Shown here: piece by piece, positions 30,128 to 40,608 of the stretch
Layout of the letters: every line of letters begins with the position of its first letter
How positions within the stretch are numbered: the stretch's first letter is position 1
NCBI GenBank assembly: GCA_000708835.1
Contig: DF237521.1
Coordinates: 1 to 48,621 of the forward strand
Source of the DNA: Klebsormidium nitens
Lineage: Eukaryota > Streptophyta > Klebsormidiophyceae > Klebsormidiales > Klebsormidiaceae
Direction of reading: 5' to 3'
DNA length: 48,621 bases
Made by a program: the position numbers and the translations under genes
Notes under the pieces: model-generated
Databases searched by the model: none
What the model was told of the DNA's origin: nothing
Seen by the model: only the letters and a program-made list of their open reading frames with translations

Positions 30128-32429
30128 TCAACGCCGCCCCATCGTCCGATGTGGGATCCGTTGCTGCGACCGACGCGGGGTGCCGCCCGCCCTAGATGCC
30201 ACAAACAGCAGCCCCGCGATCGCAATGCCAGCTGCACTACCGATCAAAGGCCCCGCCATTTTCAGGATCGGCCGAAACTGCCCCGGCACCCCCCCTTCGC
30301 TTTGCGACCGGACAAGGCCTCTTTCTGGCGGTACTGCCGGAGGTGCTTTCGGCGGCGCGTGCGGGGTGACGTCAGGTGACACGTCAGCGAGCGTCAGCGG
30401 ACCGGCCGGCAGAGACGTGGTGCGGCGGGGGACGGAGATCGGGGAGAGGTACGGGTCTTCGTCCTCGTTGGCGGGGTAGATGGCCGCGGCCTTGCTCTTC
30501 TTTTGGACGGTCCGGATGCGATTTAAGGCCTGCGGACAAACGAGCGGACAAACTGAATACAAATTGCTTGTTGGCTGCTGCAGATGAATCCTGATCCGTA
30601 GAGGCTTCTGGACAAACGAGCGAACAAACCAAGCACGAAACGCCCGCTGGCTGCTGCGGACGGAGTCCGGATGGTGTGGAGACGAGGACTTTCTTGTGGA
30701 GCTTCACAGGAAAAGCTGAGGCGTTTGGTGCAAGGCCTCTGACAGCAGATAAGACCGCACTAACAACCAGAGCCAAGATTGGACGGTACGGGCCCGAGAA
30801 AGACCTGATAGTCAAACCCCGCTGGAGGTGATTCGAAGCAGATAAATTTTCATAATTGGAACCGGCAGGGGTTGACTGCACGCATGTATCAAGTTGTCGA
30901 ACCCTTCTGCCCGCCCCCCACCTTATTTCCACTGGAAGTTCAGGCTTAGTTGACGAACCGCGCACAGAAACAACTGCAAGCTTATGAGAGGCAGCAGCAC
31001 CGACAACAGACTCACGAGTTCAGGCTCGTTCGTTTGCTTGCGCATCTGCTGCCACTGGTGGCTCTCCCCGCAGTCGAACTCGGTGATCTTTTCGATCTTC
31101 GACGAGAGACGCAGCTTCGCGGTGATGTGCTGGCGGTCGATCAGGGTTACGTGTAACCGCTCCCCTAACCGCAGCTCCACCCGCTCGTTGAGTAACCGGG
31201 GCCAGGTCCACCGCTTCTTCACGTTGCCGTTCATGTCGAAGAACGTGCAGTCTTTCGTGGTTACCGAAACCCTGCGGGTTGGGTTAAGCTCGATTCAGTA
31301 TGGGTCATTGTATGCGAAGAAGGTCGCAGGAATGGGTTGTGGTCAACCTGACCAATCGTTTGCAGTGACCAGAGCTTGCATAGATGGTGTCGTCTGTGTT
31401 ATTTAACTGGCGAACAACGATGGAAGCGAGGATGAAAATCAACATTGACTTCCTGAGTTTTCTCACAACGGATTGTGCATCTTGACTGTGCGTCAGGCAG
31501 AGAGACTCCTCATATCTTGTAGGGCGCATTTTTCTTTTGGAAAATGAAACGAAGCAAGGGAGATTTCGACGATATGCTCCCTCGCAACCATCGTACTTGT
31601 CCAAGTTGCACCTTGAATTTGAGCAGAAGGGTCTTAAGCGTCTGGCCTCAGAAAGAGGAAAGTACACAAATTTGAAGCTTTTTCAATTCCGAGACTGCTT
31701 AAAACTTTATCAAAACCGTCAGGGAGCTTCGAAGGAACAGCTCTCTATCTAGGAAATCCGCAACCGCTGATAGCAGGAAAGAATCAGACGAACTTTAGAC
31801 TTCGTTCATTATCAGCAACTCTCGAGAGAGTCTCATGATCATTGCAGTTTTCGAGTGACATCAGAAGCTCTGTCTGAGACTAGCAGCTGGTTCGTAGCTG
31901 GAAGGAACTTTGTTCAAAAAGCTGGTCAAAACAAAGGTGAACGTGTACACCTATGGCAGGTGCTGCAAGTTTGTTTACTATGCCACCTCTTGGCAAACTC
32001 TAAAGCTCAAATAGGATCCATCAGCATTCTGGCAGGGCTCCTGTGGTACAGTGGAAAGGACTTTGAAAATGACATGAAAAACCAGAAGTAGTTGGTTCAT
32101 TCCTCTCTGATTTTCTGATACTTCTGACCGACCTTTGGTCAACACTCCAGCGGGCTGATCAAACTCAGCAGATCGTCATAAGCAAATCGAGCGCACCTCG
32201 GAACTCCGTTCTCATAGTAGATGTCTCCCACTCCTTGGTGATTGAAGCTGCACAGCAGTCTCCCTTTCACATTGTCCTCGAAGAACGAAGACACCCTGTC
32301 ACTTTCTCCTCCACTCACAATGGCGGCAACGTAGCCTGAAGGGTAGCGATATATCTTCTCCCCATTGTTCCCCAATTCTGCGCTTATCCTCTTCTTGTTC
32401 AGCCCGAAGAGCCCCCGCCAAAACCCCAT
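30128..32429 (-). CDS. FAM194-domain protein B with C-terminal membrane anchor, 296 aa
   Basis: Three exons: 32429-32197, 31271-31016, 30529-30128 (891 nt, 296 aa), phases consistent. Exon 1 starts MGFWRGLFGLNKKR, then EKIYRYPSGYVAAIVSGGES, SFFEDNVKGRLLC, GVGDIYYENGVPR. Exon 2: VSVTTKDCTFFDMNGNVKKR, WTWPRLLNERVELRLGERLH. Exon 3 is a charged and proline-rich linker, then one hydrophobic segment (AGPLIGSAAGIAIAGLLFVA) about 20 residues from the end and a basic tail (SQQRIPHRTMGRR). This is the layout of a tail-anchored membrane protein with the FAM194 domain in the cytosol. A longer frame opens 42 residues upstream at 32555, but the MG start aligns with paralogue A, so I chose it. The tail exon could belong to another transcript; only phase and position link it. 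Function unknown. Confidence 0.65.
30530..30665 (-). repeat. 78-bp tandem duplication at the acceptor of the tail exon
   Basis: On the + strand GGACAAACGAGCG(G/A)ACAAAC followed by a GGCTGCTGC block occurs at about 30534-30584 and again at about 30612-30662. On the gene strand this is the pyrimidine-rich intron end before the acceptor at 30530, duplicated upstream with a decayed remnant of the exon start between the copies. Confidence 0.7.
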
Positions 32430-33765
32430 CTCCGCTCTACTAGCTCCCTTCTGCACTAGCAGCCTTGACTGGCAGTCCTGAATGGTCTTGAACTCAAGCG
32501 CGAAGCTTTCACGGATGCTTTTTGTGCTGCAAGCCTCGTTCTCTGGTGCTCCCAAGATGCCTCTGCTCTCTCAACTCTCTTTTAATCCCTCAGACGCTTG
32601 TTCGGAAACTGCTGATCAAGAGATCTAAAATCAAAAGCCCGAAGCTAGCAGACACTATATTGCTAACCTTACTCTTTCCTCGCAAAAGTTTTGAAGAGGT
32701 TCATCACAAGAAATAGAGCCTGGATAGATTGGTATGCCGAATGCTGGGGCATTGCAACGTTCATTGTTTCATTGTTTGACATTGGTTGACTATGTAGTAT
32801 GACTGTCAACAATGCCGCAGGCTTCGGATTGCGGGACTCAATCAATCGAATGGCGAATTCTTCACATCCCTTTTCAAATCTGCAGAGCATGTAACCTGGA
32901 TTTGCTTTGGTCTTCTTCTGATACTGGACTCACCTAGCCGCCTGGAAAATGAAAGGTTGTGTGCACCGACCGTTCGCCGGCCGGTCAGTCGTCATCGGAC
33001 TGGCTGGGTCAACGTTGGTCAAACCGATGCTGTACCGTCGATACGAAGGCAATGCAGATCGTACGGAGATGAATGTACTAAAAATCACTGCGCGCGCGAC
33101 GTATTGTCTGACGGTACGTGACGTATCGGACCGTCTGGGCCCGGTCCCCGACGGCGCGAGGCAGTCACTTGAACACTGTGAATCAGATGCATGCGAGCCA
33201 GCCTGGCGGAGGGCTCCGAGTCAGCTTTTTCAGTGGCAGCATCGCATCTTGTTCTCTTGCGTTTCAGATCAGATTTGGGTGACGCTAGCTGCTTCGCCTT
33301 GCATGGTAAAGCATCATGAACGGACTTGGGTCTCAGTCTCCCAGATATGCGCCGTGGCCAATAGTGTTGATTTGGATCGAGCAGCACGTTGGAAGATGAG
33401 TCGGCACCTGACTCCTTCCCATGTGACCCTCGTCACGGATGACTTCAGCAACGATGACTTGGCTAGATAAAGGAGATAAGCTGCTGGGGGGACAGTGAGT
33501 AGTACAAGGATGCTGTTCTGCAGGCGGAGTTCCGCCAGAGGAAGTTTTTGATCTTGAGGAAACCGTCAGAAGGCTGCCACAACGACAAGGCAAAGCGCTC
33601 CAATCGCCCCAAAAGCAATTCAGCACACCCCATCAAGGTCTGTAACACCTAGCAAGATGTAGCAATTGGGGCCTTCCCGCTTCCTGCATTGCGCAGCGCC
33701 TCCGTATCAATCGCTTCGATGTACATCTCATTCTCCTGACGTGCCCACGGGCGCAACGATCCACG
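32430..33765. promoter_or_regulatory. Divergent intergenic region, FAM194 B and TPR gene
   Basis: The gene to the left starts leftward at 32429 and the gene to the right starts rightward at 33766, so this 1.3-kb stretch should contain both promoters. A 173-codon frame on the + strand (32949-33470) has no motif or lineage signal and looks fortuitous. No specific promoter element was identified. Confidence 0.4.
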
Positions 33766-36700
33766 ATGGCCGCACCCCGCGCCGCTGACGTCAGCCCGCC
33801 CCTGGGTGACGTCAGGCTGTACAACATCTTCAAAACGTACGCCACGTTTGTCTCGGAGCTTGCCGACTTTGCTCTGGAGCAGGGCGCGTTCCTCCGGTGC
33901 ATCGCGGCGGAGCGTTTGCTCGATTCCGGGGGCCTCGCGTTCGACGAGGCCGTTTTGCTGTTCAACTTACATGCGGTTGGGCGGGATTCGCCGTGCGTGA
34001 CGTTCAAGCGCTTTGTGCGGGTGCTGCAGCTCGTCCGGGCCAGGTAATTCCCAGCAGGCTGATATGGGACTGCCTGTCTATGTCTTTTTAAAAGTAAACG
34101 GCAAGAGTATTTCGAGTGGTTTTACCCCACCATAATCATTCGTTTGAGGCCTGAAGCTCCATACCGACCAGTCAGCCAGCAGTGTCGACGTGTACTGCTT
34201 CTTCCGAGCAACCTGCTAGTTTTAGTGCAAAACTTAGTGTCGCAGTGTGACTTACTCAGTCTGTTACTGAGTGAAATTAAACTAGATTAGATGACACTAA
34301 AACTGGCAGGTTCAATGATTGGGAGAAGCTGTAAGTGCGCAGAGGACTGCAGACAAGAACAGGTTTGACGTTCTAGTCAGAGGTCAGGTGCTTCAACTTG
34401 GCATGAGAAGCAGAAGCTCACGAGTGTGCCTTGGAAGCTCAACCTTCTGCACAAGGTCACTGACAAAAGCAAATTCGGCTTTCACAAGCTGGTTGATGGG
34501 AGCATCAGCAAGATGCACAAACGAGATGACGTTCTCTTCAAATGTCAAAGCTACTGGTTTCAACCAGTCTCTTTGCCTCCACAGTAATGAGTTCGTGCGG
34601 GTGGCGCGGAAGTCAGTACGCATCATTGCATTTATGATTCGAAAATATGATATTGCCTCAACGGGAGTTCGGTGACTGGTTCCCGAGGTGCACTGAGGGT
34701 CTTGCCCGTGCAGGCACCCCCCCGGCGGAAAACCGGCCCTTCCGGACCTCGCAAGGAGAACTGGTGGCCTAACCAACGCCGCAACTCTTCCCGCCCGCCC
34801 CTCGACCGCACACCCCATCCGGCGAACCCCCGACCCGGCAAAGAGCACCCCGTCGACGACGTCAGCGAACCCGCCGCTGACGTCAGCGAAGTCGTTGAGC
34901 GCACTCGACGGGCGGCCCGCCACCGCGCCGAGCTTCCCCCTCTCCGGCAGCGTCACCGCGCGGAATCTTCAAGCGGAGAGTGTCTTCGAATCGGTGCCAA
35001 ACGGATGGAATGCAATCAGGTGGAAGTTGGTTGTCGGTCGCTGCCGATATCCTGTCATGATGGCACCACGGATTTGCAACAGTCCCGTTGTCAGCTAGAA
35101 AATTACCGGTTCTTTTCCCTGTAACTGAACCCAACAGCTTCTACTTTGGCTCAACGGGCGTTTAAAAACAAGTGATAGTGTTTGGTTCGGACATTCATTC
35201 CCTATCAACCATGCTCGTTTGGTAATGCGGCAGCTAACAAGAAGCACACTCAAACTGGCGCCACACTTCCTTCAGATTAATATCTGCTTACCAACCGGGC
35301 TGTTTGCCAGTCTTGGTCTCAGGTTAGTGCATAAACAGCCGGTGTTTAACCTTGCTCCAAAGCTGGTCACCGTCCAATTCTGCTTAACAGGAAAATTAAC
35401 CACCTTTTGACCAGCTCACAACCATCCATACTTAACGGCCAAAAATTGCTATGCCCTTATCAGAGAGGCGCGGCAAAGGAAGAGAGTCGGGCGGCCTTGG
35501 GTTTGTCGCCCCAAGGACATGCCCGTTTTGCGATATACTTCGTTGGTTTGAACATTCATTCCCTATCAACCATGTCGTCTCGCAATGCGGCAGCTAACAA
35601 GAAGCGAATCCAACTTGGCGCCACTTTTTTCCCGTCATCAGAGAGGCCCGGCAAAGGAAAAGAGTCGGGGGCCCCTGGGTTTGTCGCCCAGGGACATGCC
35701 CGCTTTCTCGATATACTTCGTTGGTTTGGACATTCATTCCTTATCAACCATTCTCTATCAACCATGCTCGACTCACAAAGCGGCAGCTAACAAGAATCTA
35801 ATCAATTTCAGGGAGGCACGGCAAAGGAAAAGGGTCGGGGGCCCTTGGGTGTGTCGCCCCGAGGACATGCCCGTGCTGTTACCAAGGGAGCTGCCGATCC
35901 CGGAGGAGGCCCCCAGAGGGGTGCCGACGCTGCTGGAAAGGTGTGGGCGGCAGTGCGCCGAGGGGAGGTGGGTGAAGAAATGGCAAAAAAGAGAAATAAG
36001 CTGTAGGAATAGTAAGCTTCACAAATAGGCCCCTTTGGAGTAGCAAGATTTCCAACCTGGGACGGGTGGGGTTCATTTGGGTAGGGTGGGTACGGGCGGA
36101 GCAGGTAATTCAACATGTTAGGATTCAGTCTTAGGTTCGAGCTTACTAATCCTAAGCTTTACTTTCCTAAGCTTTACTACTCATGACTTGTCACGATATA
36201 GGTGGGTACTGCTGATCTTCTGACGAGCTGCTACTTGCTAGTGGTTCGGAACGAAACTGGTTGCGAGATGAAAATGGTTTTGAGAGGGAAGAAAAGGTTT
36301 CGAGACGGAAGCAAGAGGAAGCTGCGCAGGGGAATCGAGTAGGCTCGATGGATAGAAAATGTCAGGTTACCAGTTGAAGGGCGGTGCGACTGTCTTCGTC
36401 GGAGGCACAGAGTTCGCAGAGTTAGACGCAAGGGTTATGGATGCATAAGGCGCAGATAGTGAGGCAGACGCCTGGTGACGTCAGCCCGACGCAAGCAGTG
36501 TCCGTATCGTGCATTTCAGAAGTGCTAGTATTCGAAGCTGTTGGCCGCGAATCAGCTATGCAATTCATATTTCATTGGCGGAGAGGGCGCCATATTTCGC
36601 AGCCCTCTGACTGTTGTTGCGAGAGACTTCTTATCATAGCGAGACGCCTCTCTTCACAGCGAATTTCTCTTATATCACACCGAAGCTGCTACGCTGCTGA

Positions 36701-39468
36701 GAATGGTAAAAGAGAATTGCCAAAAGACTTCGCAATCTGTCAAATAGTGTGAGCATAGTTGATTTTCCTCTCAGGCTGAGTTCATATTCTGACAGTGTCG
36801 AACCTGGATTGTAGGTATGGGGAAGCGCGAAAGAGCCTGCGGAAAGCAAAGCAACGATGGGCGGACCATATCAGTGAACTAGAGGCTTCGGCAACCGAGG
36901 GCCAAGCCCAAAGAATCAACGAAAACGACTCAGACTCAGACGAGCCGAGGTCAAAGCGATCGGGAAGCAAAACGGATGGTGCTAAGAGCAATCATCAGCA
37001 GAAGAAAAGTGAGTCAGATTCTTCGGATTACGCCGCTTCGAAGGTCACAAAAGGCTTCGATTCCGACGACGAAGCGAGCGCGTCTGAGGACACGCGCGCG
37101 CTCGAAGCGGCGGCGGAGCGGGCCGCGCGCGCGCGCGAGGAGAGCCTCGATGCGTCGACGTGCGTGTCCACGTGGGCGTGCCACGTGGCGCTCTGCGAGG
37201 GCGACCTTATTGCCGCGGAGGCGGCGCTTCTGCTCGCCGTGGAGAGCGAGGAGGAAAGAACTAGAGCGAGGGCGGAATCCGTCGCAAGGACAGCGACGGG
37301 ATCGGCGGAAGCAGGCCGGGACGTCAGGGTGACGGTCGTGGGGTTTGAATCGTCGTCGGAAACGATCAATGCTGCGGAGATTATTCTACTAGTAACTCAA
37401 AACGAGATCACTCCAGCTCTCCAGAGCGGGAGTCCTGTCGATCCGCAGACTGGACCCCCAGTTCAGCCCCAAACCGGAGAGGTTACGTCTGACCCGGTGG
37501 ATTCAACCGAAGCAAACGGGGCTCCGGTTAGTGTAAACCAAGCACTTTCGGAGAAGGTCCCCGAGGAGAAAGCGGCGAAAGATCAGAAGCGCTTTCCACG
37601 GTCGCCGTTTCTGCTCGATTTGATGGGCACTTTATCTTTCCACAAGATGGAGTATCGAGACGCGCGCGAGTGTTTCGTTCACTCCGCGCGGGGCGACTGC
37701 GAGGCTCTCTTAACGAGTCTCGGCTGCGGGGGGGGTCCGGAACCGGTCGCTTCTGAGTGGAATCAGGCCCCCCCCGCGAAGCCGAAAAGCGCTCTGGGGA
37801 AGTGTACGTCGAAAAAGGCGCTCGGAAAGTCGCCGAGCAAGAAAGCGGTGAAGAAGGAGAAGAAACTAGAGCGAGGGCCCGGGGCTTACTCGTTCCGGGC
37901 GTTTGGAATCGCCAGCCCTAGAAACGAGCCGTCCGAAATGGGGGGTTCCGTGGGCGCGGAAACGGTAGCCCCCCGGAGGGCGGCTTCTAGCCAAATGCGG
38001 GAGAACCCGAGTGGCAATGATGACGTCGGGGGGGTGGCTAAGGAGGTCTCTGTGCTGAACAACGTGGGCGCGTGTTACCATGTGCTAAGAGACAGGTAAG
38101 CTTGTGTTTTGAGGTTAATTCACCCACTAAACCATCTTTTCAGCCGGCTTTTCTAGTTGCATTGGTTTGGTGTTCAAGCGTGAGGCGCTGGGTCATTGCT
38201 TTGGATACGGTGGGAAAAACAGCCGCATCCCACAAGAAACAAACCGGAACCAGTCCTTTGCGTCCGGTTTGGAATAGCTTTCAGCAGGAGAGGATTGGCC
38301 GTTCCTCGTCAGCATCGATCTGTTCACTGTCAAGAATTTGCTCCACGCCTGTCAACATTGTACTTCCCCCAGTATCTACTTCTTCAATGTATTCTCTCGA
38401 GATATCCACGCAAAGTCTTCCGACCAACCAATCGCTTTTTTCTTCCCCTCCCTCCAATTGTACGATTAGGAAACAATCTCTCGTGATATGAGGAATCCTA
38501 TGAATCGCGCTTGGTATGAACCGGTCATCTTCGCTCTACGTTTCAGACACGCGAAATGAAAGAGCAGTCTTAATACAGAACCGCAAAGCACCTGACTCGG
38601 TCCGCCAATCTCGCAGGAAAAAGGCCCTCGCCTGCTACGAGAAAGCGCTCGCGCTGCTCGCGGACTCGGACGACGCGCCCGGCCGCGCCGTCGTCCAGCG
38701 CAACCGCGCACGTGCCGGCCACGTGTCCAGCAGCCGCAAGCCGGCGTGGTTCCACGTGGCGTCCAGCCTGGAGAGCCCGCCCCCGACGCCGCAGTCAGCG
38801 GGCCAACCCGACTATGGGCTCGACTCAGTGCGGGCGGCAGCGGCAGGTGGGCGATCGATTACCGAGCACATTTACCGAACGGCTTTGATGCTGATGTTAA
38901 GGGAAGAAGATGAATTCCAGCATGCATGAATACTTTTTAACGGGCGAAGTTGGAAGAGAGGAGCTACGAACGAAAGAGTAACTTTCGCGCTTGAAACGGT
39001 CCACGAAAATTCAGGAAGAATATCAACCCTCTGAGCGAAGGACTGTAATGCTTCTTTGCGAAACTCCTCTGCACCGGAGCATCTCTGGCCGGCAAAGCAT
39101 TGTCCGACATCACACTTCTCGTTAAATCCCAGGATGTAGCTTGCTTTTGGAATGACACAGCTTTGTTACACAACAAGCAACTGTTGTCCGCAGCTCAGCG
39201 ATCCATGAGCTCCCTTGCTCTGTCTAGCTGCACTATAGTCGAGGCAACCGTCAAGAGGCCCTGTCTCACTGTCGCTCGTTTCCTTGCAGGGGCTCTCGGC
39301 AAGGGAATCGTGAAAACGCTCGGCCTGCGGGGAGCTTTGCGGGATCAGCTTGGGGCTGACACAAAAGCGGGCAAGGGCTTCGACTGGACGAAAATACCTC
39401 CCGACGAAAAGGACAAGAAAACGAGAGGCGCCAAAGGTGCGAAAGGAGCAAAGAAGAGCAAAAAGTAA
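33766..39468 (+). CDS. TPR-type protein of unknown function, six exons, 809 aa
   Basis: Exons 33766-34043, 34714-35019, 35812-35967, 36815-38095, 38617-38846, 39290-39468; phases agree throughout and give 809 aa. I do not recognise the family. The N-terminal exon is helical (DVRLYNIFKTYATFVSELAD, LERxL-like heptads). Exon 2 is Pro/Thr/Ser-rich. Tetratricopeptide-like helices appear across exon joins: CAEGRYGEARKSLRKAKQRW (~240-265), LLDLMGTLSFHKMEYRDARE (~530) and LNNVGACYHVLRDRKKALAC plus YEKALALL (~660-690). The last spans an intron exactly in frame, which supports the model. Between them are acidic and serine-rich inserts (DSDSDE, SDSSD, DSDDEASASED) and a Lys-rich stretch. The tail is basic (GAKGAKGAKKSKK). 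It is probably a scaffold for protein contacts; partner and location unknown. A polyadenylation-like AATAAA follows 79 bases after the stop. Confidence 0.75.
35182..35880 (+). repeat. Ladder of duplicated intron end plus exon start in the TPR gene
   Basis: GAGGC(G/C/A)CGGCAAAGGAA(A/G)AG, then GTCGGG ... TTGGGT(T/G)TGTCGCC ... GGACATGCCCG, begins at about 35463, 35641 and 35812; only the last continues the frame (PEDMPVLLPRELPIPEEAP). The intron part (GACATTCATTCC(C/T)TATCAACC, then a CGGCAGCTAACAAGAA block) precedes the copies, and a lone intron part sits at about 35186-35250. The period is about 171-178 bp. Confidence 0.9.
36035..36170. repeat. Dispersed intronic repeat, copy 2
   Basis: The blocks are AACCTGGGACGGGTGGGGTT, TAGGGTGGGTACGGGCGGAG, CAGGTAATT, then TTAGGTTCGAGCTTAC and AATCCTAAGCTTTAC. 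They match the order and sequence of 45110-45250 closely, including a preceding AGTAAGCTTCA (near 36010 and 45105). It lies in the intron of the TPR gene between 35967 and 36815. Confidence 0.7.
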
Positions 39469-39546
39469 GTAGGTGGAGTTGGAGTCGAATGTGCATAAAG
39501 AATGCACCAATATTTGGTCCGGTACAACTTCCAGATCACTAATGAG

Positions 39547-39552
39547 AATAAA
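39547..39552 (+). terminator. Candidate polyadenylation signal AATAAA of the TPR gene
   Basis: An AATAAA hexamer begins 79 bases after the TAA stop of the TPR gene, in GAGAATAAACAG. The distance and orientation suit a plant-type near-upstream element. The cleavage site is not identified. Confidence 0.5.
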
Positions 39553-40608
39553 CAGTCATCAATAATTGTACAGGCTCTGAGCCCGAATTGCCCGTGCACT
39601 GACTGATGGCTCATGAGCTATGTCATTTACTTGAACAGTTGTACGTCATTTCCCGTCTGGCCAGCAAGTTGGTCAGAAATCTGCACTGCTTCATTTATAC
39701 CATCCTTTTCGTTGTCCTTGTTCAACCAGTATTTGCGTATACTTTCCTGGCCAAGTCTTATATTTTGGCCGGACACAAGTGAATTTTCTGATGGACTCGG
39801 TGATGGTCACATGAGTCCGGATGATTATCAATGCTGATAGCATGGCGTTTCGGTACTGAAGGCAGCTAGGCGTTTGAAACTCAGTCATGTTGAGTCTTAT
39901 ATGTATGCCATTGAAGGCTATGGCCCACACGTGGTTGCGCGTTTGCGCGTACTGTAGGCCCTACCATACTTTGCGTACGTCCAGCACTTGTCCACGGCGG
40001 CTGTGTAGGCTTTCCGACTATAGCTGCCATGCCACATGCGGAGCTGGCATGCCGTACCGTAGTACTACTGGTTCTGCAGAGTGTCTTGCATGTTGTTCTT
40101 CGAGTCACGAGAATATTCTATCGATTCCGAAAACCTGATTGACCCGCCTGAACGCGGCCCACGTTCACGGGCCAGACAATTTAGTTGATCAAGGACCGGG
40201 TCACCACAGCGAGCGTCAAATCCTTAAAGTATAGTCAACGGGGTCATGATGCGTCCGAAAGCTAGCTCGGACAATCACATGAGGATGCATGCAGCTCATA
40301 CGCCGAGGATAACGTTAGGGCGTGCATCAAAAGCGGCGCAGATCACTCGGCATGGGCGTAGCTTGTTGAAAGTCGAAAGACCTGTCTAGCGAGAGACAGG
40401 TGCTCCTTTTGGTTGCTTTGGCTGCGCGCAGTCCGCAATACGCAAAACCGTTACTAGCTGTAATAATGGGGTCCTTTGGCTGGCCTCAACCGTTACGAAT
40501 CAACTTGCAGAAAATTCATAAGGAGATCGCGGCAAAGCAAACACGCTGCCTCCCTGATTTGAATGTCAGTTGGTTGAAGCGTGCTTCACATATCCTCTGC
40601 TGCCTCTA
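39553..40608. other. Convergent intergenic region, TPR gene to Treslin-like gene
   Basis: Both flanking genes end here. No coding motif, RNA gene or mobile element is visible. Confidence 0.5.

Noticed and set aside
32949-33470. 173-codon + strand frame between FAM194 B and the TPR gene
   Set aside because: No recognisable motif, mixed composition, and it sits where promoters of the divergent pair are expected.
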